A stretch of 64,000 nt of DNA, from assembly GCA_913776615.1 (NCBI GenBank), contig CAJYPK010000056.1:1-64000 (forward strand), written 5' to 3'. Below the pieces are notes generated by a model. The model was not told the DNA's origin. It did not search any database and saw only the letters and a program-made list of their open reading frames with translations. Source of the DNA: an uncultured Hymenobacter sp. (GTDB taxonomy: Bacteria > Bacteroidota > Bacteroidia > Cytophagales > Hymenobacteraceae). Below are positions 7,432 through 16,519 of the stretch, piece by piece; the stretch's first letter is position 1; every line of letters begins with the position of its first letter. The position numbers were made by a program, and so were the translations under genes.

Positions 7432-9711
7432 ATGAAGCATCCTTTTCTATTGCTACTAGGCGGGCTCGGGCTGCCTACCCTGGCCGCCGCCCAACTGCCA
7501 GCCGTTCCGCTCAACCTGGACATGGAGCAGGTAAGTGCCCACGCGCCGCTTCCTACCGGGTGGGCACCGAGTTATTTCAGGCGCGCGCCGGCCCCTTTTA
7601 CCAAGGGCTACCAGGTGGCCATCGATTCGGTAGTGCGCCACGGGGGGCGCTACGCGTTGCGCATTCAGGCTACAGGGCAGCCGCGCACGCCGGGTGAATA
7701 CGGCATCGCCGGCTTCGGTCTCCCGACCGCATTTAAGGGCAAGACCATCAAGCTAACGGGCTTTCTCAAAACCGACCAGGTGCCGCGCGGGACGGCGGGC
7801 CTGTGGATGCGCGTCGATGGCTCGGACGGGCCGCTGGCTTTCGACCGGATGGAACGGCAGCCGCTGGCCGGTACTATTGACTGGCAGGAATTCAGCATCA
7901 CGCTGCCGCTGGAGGACGACGCCCGCGCCGTCTACTTCGGCGGGTTGCTATTTGACAAGGGCACAATCTGGCTCGACGACCTGACGCTGACCGTGGACGA
8001 TAAGCCGCTGGCACAGGCCCCGCCCAAGGCGATTCGCTATTACAAGGCCGAGCAGGATACGGCCTTCCGCCGCGGCTCGGGCCTGGTGCTCGACCAACTC
8101 AGCCCGCAGCAGCTCGACAACCTGGCCTTGCTGGGCCGGGTCTGGGGCTTCGTGAAATACTACCACCCCGCCGTGGCGCGCGGCGACTACAACTTCGACG
8201 CCGAGCTGTTGCGTCTGCTACCCAAGGCCCTGGCGGCCAGAGACCGGGACGCCCGCAGCCAGGTATTGAGTGACTGGCTCACGAGCCTGGGCCCCGTACC
8301 GGCCTGCCCCACCTGCCGCGAGCCCGCCGCCGACACGGTGCGCCTGCTACCCGACCTGGCCTGGCTCACCGACAGCCGCCAGCTCAGCCCCGCCCTCAGC
8401 CAGCAGCTGGTATACCTACGCCACAACCGCAACCAGCAGGAGCACTACTACGTGCGGCTCACGCCCGGCATTAGCAACCCGCAGTTTTGGCACGAGGCCA
8501 CCTACCCCAGCCCGGCCACGCCCGATGCGGGCCTGCGCGTGCTGGCCCTGTTCCGGTACTGGAACATGATCGCTTATTACTTCCCCTACCGCTACGCCAT
8601 CGGCGAAGACTGGCAGGGCGTGCTGCCCGAATTTTTGCCGCAGTTTGTGGCTGCCCGCACCCCCGAGCAGTACCGCCTGGCGGCGCTGGCCCTCATCGCC
8701 CGCATCCACGACTCGCACGCTGAAATCTCTAATGATAAAATCCTTAACGACTACTGGGGCACCTACCAAGCCCCGCTGTGGCTGCGCTTCGTGGAGGGCC
8801 AGGCCACGGTAGCGGGCTACTATGAAGCGACCCTGGGGGCCGCCACTACCCTCAAGCCGGGCGATGTTATCGTGCAGGTGGATGGCCGGCCGGTAGCCAA
8901 CTTAGTAAAGGCGGCCCGCCCTCTCACCCCGGCCTCCAACGAAGCGGCTCAGCTGCGCGACATCGCCCGCAGGCTACTGCGCGGAGCTACGCCACAGGTG
9001 GCCCTAGTGGTGCGCCGCGGCGGCCGGGAGTTTCCGGTCACGGTGGGCCGCGTGCCCCTCGGCCGGCTCAATCTGGGTGTGGCCAATGGTACCCCCGACT
9101 TCAAGGCCCCGGCCTGGAAGCTCCTGCCCGGCAACATCGGCTACCTGGCGCTGGGCACCGTCCGCAACGCCGAATTGCCGGATATCATGGCCAAGGCGCA
9201 GGGTACCAAGGGCCTGATAATCGACATTCGCAACTACCCGGCCGCGTACGTGGTGCCCATCCTCAGCAAGTACCTATTCACTAAGCCGACGGCTTTTGCC
9301 CGCTTTAGCGCGATGGCTCCCGCGTACCCCGGCGTGTTCAGGTACAGCCCCCTGCTGCAAGTAGACGCGGCGTTGGCTGCTGCCCCTGCTTATCCCGGCA
9401 AGGTTATGATTCTGGTCGATGAAATTTCGCAAAGTCAGGCTGAATTTACTACAATGGCCCTGCGCACCGCGCCCCGGGCCACAGTGGTGGGCAGCCCCAC
9501 GGCCGGGGCCGACGGCGACGTGAGTGACATCGTGCTGCCCGGCAACCTCCGCACCCGCATCAGCGGGCTGGGAGTGTACTACCCTGATGGCCGCGAAACG
9601 CAACGCGTAGGCATCGTGCCCGATGTCGAGGTAAAGCCAACCATCGAGGGCCTCAGCAAAGGGCGCGACGAGGTATTGGAGAAGGCCGTGCAGCTGATTG
9701 AGGCAAAGTAG
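7432..9711 (+). CDS. Secreted S41-family (tail-specific/tricorn-like) peptidase
   Basis: A 759-residue exported protein; the ATG at 7432 starts a clean signal peptide (MKHPFLLLLGGLGLPTLAAAQ). Residues ~25-195 resemble a carbohydrate-binding-like beta-sandwich (LNLDMEQ, then WLDDLTLTVDD). A helical region follows (LALLGRVWGFVKYYHP), then a PDZ-like segment (TLKPGDVIVQVDGRPV, about residues 480-500). The C-terminal S41 core includes GNIGYLALGTV, GLIIDIRNYP and VDEISQSQAEF around residues 662-672, where Ser668 is the likely nucleophile, and GSPTAGADGD. This architecture is common in Bacteroidota S41 peptidases of unknown substrate. It is followed, after 15 bp, by a convergent gene. An in-frame upstream extension exists but would bury the signal peptide. 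Confidence 0.85.
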   Translation: MKHPFLLLLGGLGLPTLAAAQLPAVPLNLDMEQVSAHAPLPTGWAPSYFRRAPAPFTKGYQVAIDSVVRHGGRYALRIQATGQPRTPGEYGIAGFGLPTAFKGKTIKLTGFLKTDQVPRGTAGLWMRVDGSDGPLAFDRMERQPLAGTIDWQEFSITLPLEDDARAVYFGGLLFDKGTIWLDDLTLTVDDKPLAQAPPKAIRYYKAEQDTAFRRGSGLVLDQLSPQQLDNLALLGRVWGFVKYYHPAVARGDYNFDAELLRLLPKALAARDRDARSQVLSDWLTSLGPVPACPTCREPAADTVRLLPDLAWLTDSRQLSPALSQQLVYLRHNRNQQEHYYVRLTPGISNPQFWHEATYPSPATPDAGLRVLALFRYWNMIAYYFPYRYAIGEDWQGVLPEFLPQFVAARTPEQYRLAALALIARIHDSHAEISNDKILNDYWGTYQAPLWLRFVEGQATVAGYYEATLGAATTLKPGDVIVQVDGRPVANLVKAARPLTPASNEAAQLRDIARRLLRGATPQVALVVRRGGREFPVTVGRVPLGRLNLGVANGTPDFKAPAWKLLPGNIGYLALGTVRNAELPDIMAKAQGTKGLIIDIRNYPAAYVVPILSKYLFTKPTAFARFSAMAPAYPGVFRYSPLLQVDAALAAAPAYPGKVMILVDEISQSQAEFTTMALRTAPRATVVGSPTAGADGDVSDIVLPGNLRTRISGLGVYYPDGRETQRVGIVPDVEVKPTIEGLSKGRDEVLEKAVQLIEAK

Positions 9712-9726
9712 CGTAGTCCCCCAGCC

Positions 9727-10851
9727 CTACGGCTGGCCGGGTACGTCGGCCCACAGCAGCAGCGCTTCCGAAAGCGGATTCACGTCGAGGCTCACCAGGC
9801 GCACGCCGTAGCGCAGCTCGTCGCCCTCCCGAATGTCGCGGCTGCCCAGGCTAATAACGCGTCGCAGCCGGCCGGCATTGCGGTAGTCGCGCAGGGCCAC
9901 CGCGTCGGCAAAGGCGAAGGCCGTGGCCGGAATGCCGTAGCCCAGGATGAGCGGGCCACTATCGACGTTGCCCGCCTCGGTACCGTACCGGCTGGCAAAC
10001 TCGCGGTACAGCCGCAGCACGCCCAGGTTGGTACTGTGGTGCTGCTGATACTGCGCGTATTGCTGCCGGGCGAAGGTCGAATCAACCTGCCCCAAAAACC
10101 AGATGCTCCAGCCGAGGTGCGAGCCCCGGGGCTCTTCACGGGGACGGCCAGTGGTATCGACCATTGAGACTAACAGACCGGTGGAAGAATCAAGCCACTC
10201 GCGCCGAGCGCGGGCCACCCAGCGGGGGCCCGCGGCGGCGTACGTGCTGCCGGTGAGGCGGCTGTGCAGGGCCAGCGAGGCCAGGGCCACGGTGTTATCG
10301 GGCAGCCAGCGCAGGTTTGGATAAGAAGGCAAGTTGCCGCTGGTCGCCTGCCGGTAGCGGGTGGCCAGTGCGGCCGAAAGGCTGTCGTGCAGGTCCCGGT
10401 AGGGCGAGTTGGGCACCAATTGCCGGTGGTAGCCCAGCATCAAATTGAGGTGGCCCAGGTACAGCACCGAGCCGGGCAGCGCGGGCGGCGACTCGGCAAA
10501 CGGCTGCCGAATCGGGTCGGTAAGCGCTACCTGGATGGCCCGACCGATGGTGGCTGCCGCCTCGGCCCGTAAATCGGGCTGCCGGGCCGCCAGATTGGCC
10601 AGCCCGTAGGTCGTGAACGAGAGCGTAAACAGGCCCCACTCGGGATTCTGCGCCGTCAGCTTACCGAGAGCAGTGGCCGGGGCTGCTCCTTCCTGAATTA
10701 CCCGCTCCAGGTAGTTGAGCCGCAGCCGTAGCTCGGGCCGGCCGGGGGGCTGGTAGGTGGGCCAGCTGGTGCTTACCCACAGCAACAACGCCAGCAATAC
10801 AAGCAGCCGGCCCCAGCGTATCCGCCTACTCCAATGTCGATTTCGTTGCAT
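9727..10851 (-). CDS. Membrane-anchored protein, possible alpha/alpha-toroid fold
   Basis: A 374-residue protein with one N-terminal transmembrane anchor (GRLLVLLALLLWVSTSW, about residues 14-30) and an extracytoplasmic remainder. It has helical repeats with LNLMLGYHRQL, LRWLPDNTVALASLALHSRL and SHLGWSIWFLGQVD, reminiscent of (alpha/alpha)6 toroid enzymes such as the linalool dehydratase/isomerase-like group. I cannot confirm this family by eye, and no catalytic residue is assigned. Transcribed on the minus strand, downstream of asd but separated by ~200 bp containing a terminator and a long AT-rich inverted repeat, so it probably has its own promoter. Confidence 0.6.
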   Translation of the reverse strand: MQRNRHWSRRIRWGRLLVLLALLLWVSTSWPTYQPPGRPELRLRLNYLERVIQEGAAPATALGKLTAQNPEWGLFTLSFTTYGLANLAARQPDLRAEAAATIGRAIQVALTDPIRQPFAESPPALPGSVLYLGHLNLMLGYHRQLVPNSPYRDLHDSLSAALATRYRQATSGNLPSYPNLRWLPDNTVALASLALHSRLTGSTYAAAGPRWVARARREWLDSSTGLLVSMVDTTGRPREEPRGSHLGWSIWFLGQVDSTFARQQYAQYQQHHSTNLGVLRLYREFASRYGTEAGNVDSGPLILGYGIPATAFAFADAVALRDYRNAGRLRRVISLGSRDIREGDELRYGVRLVSLDVNPLSEALLLWADVPGQP

Positions 10852-10874
10852 AGATAGTGCGGTTTCCGAGGGTT

Positions 10875-10946
10875 GAATTAAGAATTAAAAATGATCAAAA
10901 TCAATAACTTGTCCATTTTTAATTTTTCATTTTTAATCTTTAATTC
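10875..10946. repeat. AT-rich inverted repeat, 20-bp arms
   Basis: The left arm, GAATTAAGAATTAAAAATGA (10875-10894), pairs with 10927-10946 at 18 of 20 positions, leaving a 32-bp loop. The arms consist of ATTAAAAAT phrases in an otherwise GC-rich genome. The repeat lies 23-95 bp upstream of the minus-strand gene that starts at 10851. Confidence 0.85.
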
Positions 10947-10974
10947 CCCCCCGGCAACCGATTCATTTAACGCG

Positions 10975-11011
10975 AAAAGCCCCTGCGCTTCCAAAAAACG
11001 CAGGGGCCGAA
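10975..11011 (-). terminator. Rho-independent terminator of asd
   Basis: GCCCCTGCG (10979-10987) pairs with CGCAGGGGC (10999-11007). Read on the minus strand the stem is followed by TTTT. It lies ~48 bp past the asd stop codon. Confidence 0.8.
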
Positions 11012-11054
11012 AGTAACGCTGCTGGCGAAGCTTACGCTCCGCACTTTTTGCGGC

Positions 11055-12047
11055 TTACACCAGGCCTTTGGCCGTCAGGTATTCGGCAATCTGCACGGCG
11101 TTGGTCGCGGCGCCTTTGCGCAGGTTGTCGGCCACTATCCACATGTTGAGGGTGTTGGGCTGGGTGTCGTCGCGGCGGAGGCGGCCCACCAGCACGGCAT
11201 CGCGGCCGTGGCTGTCCTTGGGCATGGGGTAGTGGTTGTTCTGCACATCGTCGACCAGTTCCACGCCCTCGGTGTGGCGCAGCACATCGCGCACCTCGTC
11301 GAGGTCGAAATCCTGGGCAAACTCCACGTTGACCGATTCGGAGTGGCCGCCCATCACGGGCACGCGCACGCAGGTAGCCGTAACGCGGATGCTGTCGTCG
11401 CCCATGATCTTCTTGGTCTCGTTCACCATCTTCAGCTCCTCCTTGGTGTAGCCGTTGGGCTGAAATACGTCGATGTGGGGCAGCACGTTGAGGTCGATGG
11501 GGTGCGCGTAGGCGGGGTTGCTGGCAGTGTGGCCGGCGCGCTCCTCCATGAGCTGGTCCACGGCCTTTTTACCGGTGCCGGTGACGCTCTGGTAGGTGCT
11601 CACGACGATGCGCTCGGCCTTGTATTTCTTGTGCAAATCGTTCAGCGCCACTACCATCTGGATGGTCGAGCAGTTGGGATTGGCAATGATTTTATCGTCT
11701 TTCGTGAGCACGTCGGCGTTCACTTCGGGCACCACCAGCTTCTTGCTGGGGTCCATGCGCCAGGCCGACGAGTTATCGACGACCACCGTGCCCACCTCGG
11801 CAAACTTGGGCGCGAACTCCAGCGACACGCCGCCGCCGGCCGAGAAGATGGCAATGGCCGGCCGGGCCGCGATGGCGTCTTCCATGCTCACCACCGGGTA
11901 GTCTTTTCCTTGAAAATGAACCAGCTGGCCCACCGATTTGGCCGAGGCCACGGGTAGCAGCTCCGTAACGGGAAACTGGCGCTCGGCCAGCACTTTCAGC
12001 ATCTCGGTGCCCACCAGGCCGGTGGCACCCACTACAGCAATCTTCAT
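11055..12047 (-). CDS. asd: Aspartate-semialdehyde dehydrogenase
   Basis: A 330-residue NADPH-dependent enzyme that reduces aspartyl-4-phosphate to aspartate semialdehyde, on the route to lysine/diaminopimelate, threonine and methionine. The nucleotide-binding GATGLVG lies at residues 7-13, FSAGGGVS near 68-75 and DNSSAWRMD near 91-99. The catalytic cysteine is Cys126 in NPNCSTIQ, and the substrate-binding part includes RVTATCVRVPVMGGHSE. Length and motif order are normal for the family. It is monocistronic: a terminator follows and the lamin-tail gene is divergent, 113 bp away. Confidence 0.96.
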   Translation of the reverse strand: MKIAVVGATGLVGTEMLKVLAERQFPVTELLPVASAKSVGQLVHFQGKDYPVVSMEDAIAARPAIAIFSAGGGVSLEFAPKFAEVGTVVVDNSSAWRMDPSKKLVVPEVNADVLTKDDKIIANPNCSTIQMVVALNDLHKKYKAERIVVSTYQSVTGTGKKAVDQLMEERAGHTASNPAYAHPIDLNVLPHIDVFQPNGYTKEELKMVNETKKIMGDDSIRVTATCVRVPVMGGHSESVNVEFAQDFDLDEVRDVLRHTEGVELVDDVQNNHYPMPKDSHGRDAVLVGRLRRDDTQPNTLNMWIVADNLRKGAATNAVQIAEYLTAKGLV

Positions 12048-12160
12048 GAGGGTAGCAGTTAATCAGCTCGTTAGGCGGGCGGCTTCGCGCCGGCCGCCAA
12101 CGGGCAAATGTCGGTAAAAATTCGTTACTTGGCGACAAAAAGCAACAACCCTATTATTTA

Positions 12161-14779
12161 ATGAAGCAGCTTTACGCCCTAGTACTTTGGCTATCTCTTA
12201 GTTGGCCGCTGGCCGGCCACGCCCAGCTCACCGACTCCTTCGCCGACGGCAACTTCACCACTAACCCTACCTGGACCGGCGATGTGGCTAGCTTTCAAGT
12301 GGCCAGCCAAGTACTGCAAAGCAACGGCCCGGCCACCACGGGCACCCAGCTACAGCTCGTGACGCCCTGCCAGGCCAGCACCGGCACCACTTGGGAGTTT
12401 TGGGCCAATCTGCGGCTGGCCACCTCGGCCGGCAACCTGGCCGACGTGTGGCTGCTAGCCTCGCAGGCCGACCTGCGCAGCCCCGCCACCAAGGGCTATT
12501 TTGTGCGCCTAGGCGGCACCGACGACGAGGTAAGCCTCTTCCGCAAAGACTCGGCCCGCAGCGCCACCATCCTCATCGACGGCCAGAACGGCACGCTGGC
12601 CTCCACGACCAACAATTTGGTGCGCGTGCGCGTAACCCACTCGCTACAAGGCGAGTGGACGCTAGCTCGCGACCTCACCGGCGGGCGCAACTTCGTAGCT
12701 GAGGCCAGCCAGCCCACCGACAATACCCACCAGCGCAGCGCCGTGGTGGGCGTATCGCTGCTTTATTCCTCGGCCAATAATCGAAATTTTTATTTCGACG
12801 ATTTTAGGGTGAATGACGCCACCGCGCCCCTGCTCAGCCGGGTCGCGTCCGTGGATGCGCGCACGCTCGACGTACTATTTAACGAAGCGGTGGACCCGGT
12901 CACCGCCGCCCAGCCCAGCCGCTACCAGCTGGCCACGGGAGCGGTACCCGCTTCGGCCGTAGTTTCGACGCTCAACCCGGCCGTAGTGCGGCTCACATTC
13001 AGGCAGGACTTTGGCGCGACCAATACCTTGGAAATAAGGCAACTGTCCGACCCTTACGGCAACGTGGCGACCGGGCCGCTTACGGCCAGCTTCGGCGGGG
13101 TACCGGTGCTGCCCCGGGTGGGCGAGCTACTTATCACCGAGCTGATGGCCGACGAAACGCCGGTGGTAGGTTTGCCCGCCGCCGAGTTTGTGGAATTGTA
13201 CAACAGTAGCCCCACCAAGATATTGAGCTTACGCGGGGTGCGCCTCTTGAAGCCCGGCAGCCCCGCCGCGGTGCTGCCCGATACCGCCCGCCTGCTGCCC
13301 GGCCAGTACGCCGTGGTATGCGGCACCACCCGCACCGGGCTCTTTACTTCTTACGGGAAGGTGTACGGCCTCAGCAATTTCCCGGCGCTCAGCAACGGCG
13401 GTGACCAAGTAGTGCTGCGCGGGCGCGACGGCACGACTCTCTTTGAAATAACCTATGCCGATACCTGGTACCGCGACTCGCGCAAGCAAGCGGGCGGCTG
13501 GACCCTCGAAATGCTGGACCCTGCCAATTACTGCGCCGGAGCCAGCAACTGGCAGGCTAGCCAGGATGCCAGCGGCGGCACCCCCGGCCGCCGCAACAGC
13601 CGCGCCACCACCAATCCCGACCGCGTCGCCCCTGCCCTACTTGGCGCAGTGGCCCTCACGCCCGGCCGCATTCGCCTGAACTTTGGGGAGAAGCTGGACA
13701 GCGTAGCGGCGGCCAATCCGGCGCTTTACTCCTTGCAAAGCAGTACCGGCTCCGCGCCCGCCATCCGCCAAGCCACGCCCGTGGGGCCGGATTTCCGGGC
13801 CGTGGACTTAACGGTGAATCAGGCGCTGCTACCCAGCCAGCCGCTCACAGTGGCCGTCGCCCGCGCTACCGACTGCGCGGGCAATGCCAGCGGGGCGCTC
13901 AGCGTGGCGGGCGTCGCCCTGCCCGAGGCTGCCCAGCCCGGCGATGTCGTGGTGAATGAGGTATTGTTCAACCACGCACCGGGCGGCGTCTATTTTGTGG
14001 AGCTGCTAAACCGCTCGCTGCGCTACGTCAATTTGCAGGGCTATCAGCTTGCGGCGCAGAAGGCCAGCGGCACAAATACGGCTAGCATCAGCCCCGATGC
14101 GCCCTACGTACTGGCCCCCGGCCAGGTAGTGGCGCTGACTTCGGATGCGGGCATTTTGCAGGCCCAGTACCCTACCAGCAGCGACCCGGCCGCGCTATTG
14201 GCCGTGAGTGGCTTTCCGGCGTTCGACAACAGCGCGGGCACGGTGGCACTTTATAATGCAACCAGCAACCAGATAGATCATTACGAATACAACAAAAGCC
14301 AGCAGCTAGCTTTGCTAAGCACCCAGGATGGCGTATCGCTGGAACGCATCCGGGCCAGCGGGCCGAGCGCGGCCGGCAACTTTCACTCGGCGGCGGGTAC
14401 GGTGGGCTACGCCACGCCCGGTCGCCCCAATTCCCAGACCCAGGATGCGACGGGCGGCGGTCAGGAGCTGGCCGTGGTGCCCGAGCTGTTCACCCCCGAC
14501 GACGACGGCCAGCAGGATTTTACCACCCTCAACTACCAGCTCGACCAGCCCGGCTACGTGGGCTCGGTGACGGTGTACGATGCCCTGGGGCAGCTTACGC
14601 GCCGACTGCTGCGCAATGAGAGTTTACCCACCACCGGCTTCGTGCAGTGGGATGGCCTGGACGAGCACGGCCGCAAGGCCGCCGTGGGCTACTACCTCGT
14701 GCACGTGGAGCTTTTCCGCCCCAGCGGCGGCGAGCGGCGCGAGTATAAGAAGACCGTAGTAGTAGGTGCCCGCCTGTAA
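12161..14779 (+). CDS. Secreted lamin-tail domain protein with FlgD-like C-terminus
   Basis: An 872-residue exported protein (signal MKQLYALVLWLSLSWPLAGHAQ). Residues ~25-220 form a concanavalin-like sandwich. SbsA-type Ig-like repeats follow (SVDARTLDVLFNEAVD near 226; another near 490 with LNFGEKLDS). Two lamin-tail domains are seen: GELLITELMADE...AAEFVELYNS near 320-345, and DVVVNEVLFNHAPGGVYFVELLN near 597-620. The C-terminal ~90 residues (VVPELFTPDDDGQQDFT, VYDALGQLTRR, GYYLVHVELF) are a CHU_C/FlgD-like module of the kind found on type IX-secreted or gliding-associated proteins. Likely cell-surface adhesin or matrix protein; ligand unknown. A terminator overlaps its stop codon. Confidence 0.8.
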   Translation: MKQLYALVLWLSLSWPLAGHAQLTDSFADGNFTTNPTWTGDVASFQVASQVLQSNGPATTGTQLQLVTPCQASTGTTWEFWANLRLATSAGNLADVWLLASQADLRSPATKGYFVRLGGTDDEVSLFRKDSARSATILIDGQNGTLASTTNNLVRVRVTHSLQGEWTLARDLTGGRNFVAEASQPTDNTHQRSAVVGVSLLYSSANNRNFYFDDFRVNDATAPLLSRVASVDARTLDVLFNEAVDPVTAAQPSRYQLATGAVPASAVVSTLNPAVVRLTFRQDFGATNTLEIRQLSDPYGNVATGPLTASFGGVPVLPRVGELLITELMADETPVVGLPAAEFVELYNSSPTKILSLRGVRLLKPGSPAAVLPDTARLLPGQYAVVCGTTRTGLFTSYGKVYGLSNFPALSNGGDQVVLRGRDGTTLFEITYADTWYRDSRKQAGGWTLEMLDPANYCAGASNWQASQDASGGTPGRRNSRATTNPDRVAPALLGAVALTPGRIRLNFGEKLDSVAAANPALYSLQSSTGSAPAIRQATPVGPDFRAVDLTVNQALLPSQPLTVAVARATDCAGNASGALSVAGVALPEAAQPGDVVVNEVLFNHAPGGVYFVELLNRSLRYVNLQGYQLAAQKASGTNTASISPDAPYVLAPGQVVALTSDAGILQAQYPTSSDPAALLAVSGFPAFDNSAGTVALYNATSNQIDHYEYNKSQQLALLSTQDGVSLERIRASGPSAAGNFHSAAGTVGYATPGRPNSQTQDATGGGQELAVVPELFTPDDDGQQDFTTLNYQLDQPGYVGSVTVYDALGQLTRRLLRNESLPTTGFVQWDGLDEHGRKAAVGYYLVHVELFRPSGGERREYKKTVVVGARL

Positions 14780-14800
14780 AACGGAGTGCCACTCCGTTTT
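14778..14800 (+). terminator. Terminator overlapping the lamin-tail gene stop
   Basis: AAAACGGAGT (14778-14787) and ACTCCGTTTT (14791-14800) form a perfect 10-bp stem with a 3-base loop; the A-stretch begins inside the TAA stop codon. The outer A/T pairs provide the U tract. Confidence 0.75.
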
Positions 14801-14851
14801 ACATTTATACTGGCGCATTAAACCTTTATCTGGGCCGGCCATCCAACTGCC

Positions 14852-16456
14852 ATGAACGTGCAACAGCTTCAGCATCTGTACTGGCGGGCCGGTTTTGGGC
14901 CGCGCCCCCAAGACGTGGCGGCGGGCCTCAGCCCCGCGAAGGCCCTGCGTCAGCTCTTACACGACGCCCGGGCCTACGAACCCATTCCGAGCGCGACGCT
15001 GGTAGCCTTCAGCGATCCGCTGGGGGCCGTGATGGCCGTGCCGCCCGGCACACCCGCCGTACCCGCGGCGGCTGGCCCGGCCGCCGCGCCGCCGGCCCCC
15101 GCCAGCGCGGCGCAGCCGGGCACGCTGAACCCCATCGAGACGGTCGCCCCACCGCTGACGGCCGTTGACCCGCTGCGCCCGCGCTCGGCGCTGGCCGTGC
15201 GCCGCCAGGGCCTACCCCAGCTGCGCCGCGCCGACCTCACGCCCGAGCAGCGCAAGCGGCAGAACGATGGTATTCGCGACGCCTTCCAAGCCATGAGCAC
15301 GGCTTGGATGGACAAGATGGCCAAATCGCCCGGGCAGCTGCGGGAGAAGGTAGCGCTGTTCTGGCACGGGCACTTTGCCTGCCGCACCCGCCGCCCCGAC
15401 GACTCGCTGGCCCTGCTAAATACCATTCGGGAAAAGGCGCTGGGTAAGTTTCCCGACCTGCTGCTGGCCGTGAGCCAGGAGCCGGCCATGTTGCAGTTTC
15501 TTAATAATCAGCAAAATAAAAAACAGCATCCCAACGAGAACTTCGCCCGCGAAGTAATGGAGCTGTTTACCCTGGGCCGGGGCAACTACACCGAGACCGA
15601 CGTGAAGGAAGCCGCCCGCGCCTTCACCGGCTGGGGCTACGACGGGCAGAGCAACTTCCGCTTTCGGGAGCGCGACCACGACGACGGCACCAAAACCGTG
15701 CTGGGCCAGACCGGCAACTGGGGCGGGGAGGACGTTTTGCGCATTATCATGCAGCAGCCAGCGGCGGCTACCTTCCTGGTGACGAAGATGTACCGCTTTT
15801 TCGTCAACGACGTGCCCGACCCGGACCGCATCGCGCCGCTGGCCGCCGCTTTCCGCCAGGGCGGCTACGACGTGAGTGACTTGTTGGAGCGGATATTCTC
15901 GGCCGATTGGTTTTACGCGCCCAACAATACGGGCAGCCTCATCAAGTCGCCGGTGGCCCTGGTGGCCGGCCTGCGCCGCACCCTCAACCTGACCGTGGAC
16001 AACGATAAGCAGCTCCTGGGCTATCAGCGGGCGCTGGGGCAGGCACTTTTCATGCCGCCCAACGTGGCCGGCTGGCCCGGCGGCCGGGCCTGGATCGACT
16101 CGTCGTCGCTGCTGCTGCGCCTGCAACTGCCCAGCATTCTGTTCAAAAACGCCGAGTTTGCGGTGCGCCTCAAAGACGACGAAAACGACATTACCCCCCA
16201 AACTACCGGCAAGGAGCGGCTGCTCAAAAACACCGACGCTACCCACCTGCCGCTGGCTCCCATGCAGCTGCTGCTAGGTGCCACCCCGACCGCCGAGCAA
16301 CCGCGAGCACTAGCTAATTTCCTGCTGCAAGCCCCCTTGCGGCCCGAAAACCTGGCCTTAGTGCAACAAGCCGCCAACAAGGCCGCCACGCCCGAAGAGC
16401 GCCTGCGCACCACGCTGGTGAGCATTCTCAGCCTGCCCGAATATCAGCTGGCGTAG
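14852..16456 (+). CDS. DUF1800 domain-containing protein
   Basis: A 534-residue protein matching the DUF1800 family: HLYWRAGFGPRPQDV at the start, FWHGHFACRTR near residue 170, NFAREVMELFTLGRGNYTETDVKEAARAFTGW near 230 and PPNVAGWPGGRAWID near 415. An Ala/Pro-rich linker of ~50 residues (about 65-115) interrupts the N-terminal part and is longer than in typical homologs. DUF1800 genes nearly always pair with a DUF1501 gene, which follows here after 63 bp in the same direction. The function of the pair is unknown; the DUF1501 partner has a phosphatase/sulfatase-like fold. No obvious signal peptide. Confidence 0.88.
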   Translation: MNVQQLQHLYWRAGFGPRPQDVAAGLSPAKALRQLLHDARAYEPIPSATLVAFSDPLGAVMAVPPGTPAVPAAAGPAAAPPAPASAAQPGTLNPIETVAPPLTAVDPLRPRSALAVRRQGLPQLRRADLTPEQRKRQNDGIRDAFQAMSTAWMDKMAKSPGQLREKVALFWHGHFACRTRRPDDSLALLNTIREKALGKFPDLLLAVSQEPAMLQFLNNQQNKKQHPNENFAREVMELFTLGRGNYTETDVKEAARAFTGWGYDGQSNFRFRERDHDDGTKTVLGQTGNWGGEDVLRIIMQQPAAATFLVTKMYRFFVNDVPDPDRIAPLAAAFRQGGYDVSDLLERIFSADWFYAPNNTGSLIKSPVALVAGLRRTLNLTVDNDKQLLGYQRALGQALFMPPNVAGWPGGRAWIDSSSLLLRLQLPSILFKNAEFAVRLKDDENDITPQTTGKERLLKNTDATHLPLAPMQLLLGATPTAEQPRALANFLLQAPLRPENLALVQQAANKAATPEERLRTTLVSILSLPEYQLA

Positions 16457-16519
16457 CCGGGCGGGCACGTAGCCGGAGCATTCTAATTTCCTAGACAAGT
16501 AGCATTTCAAGCCATTCCT

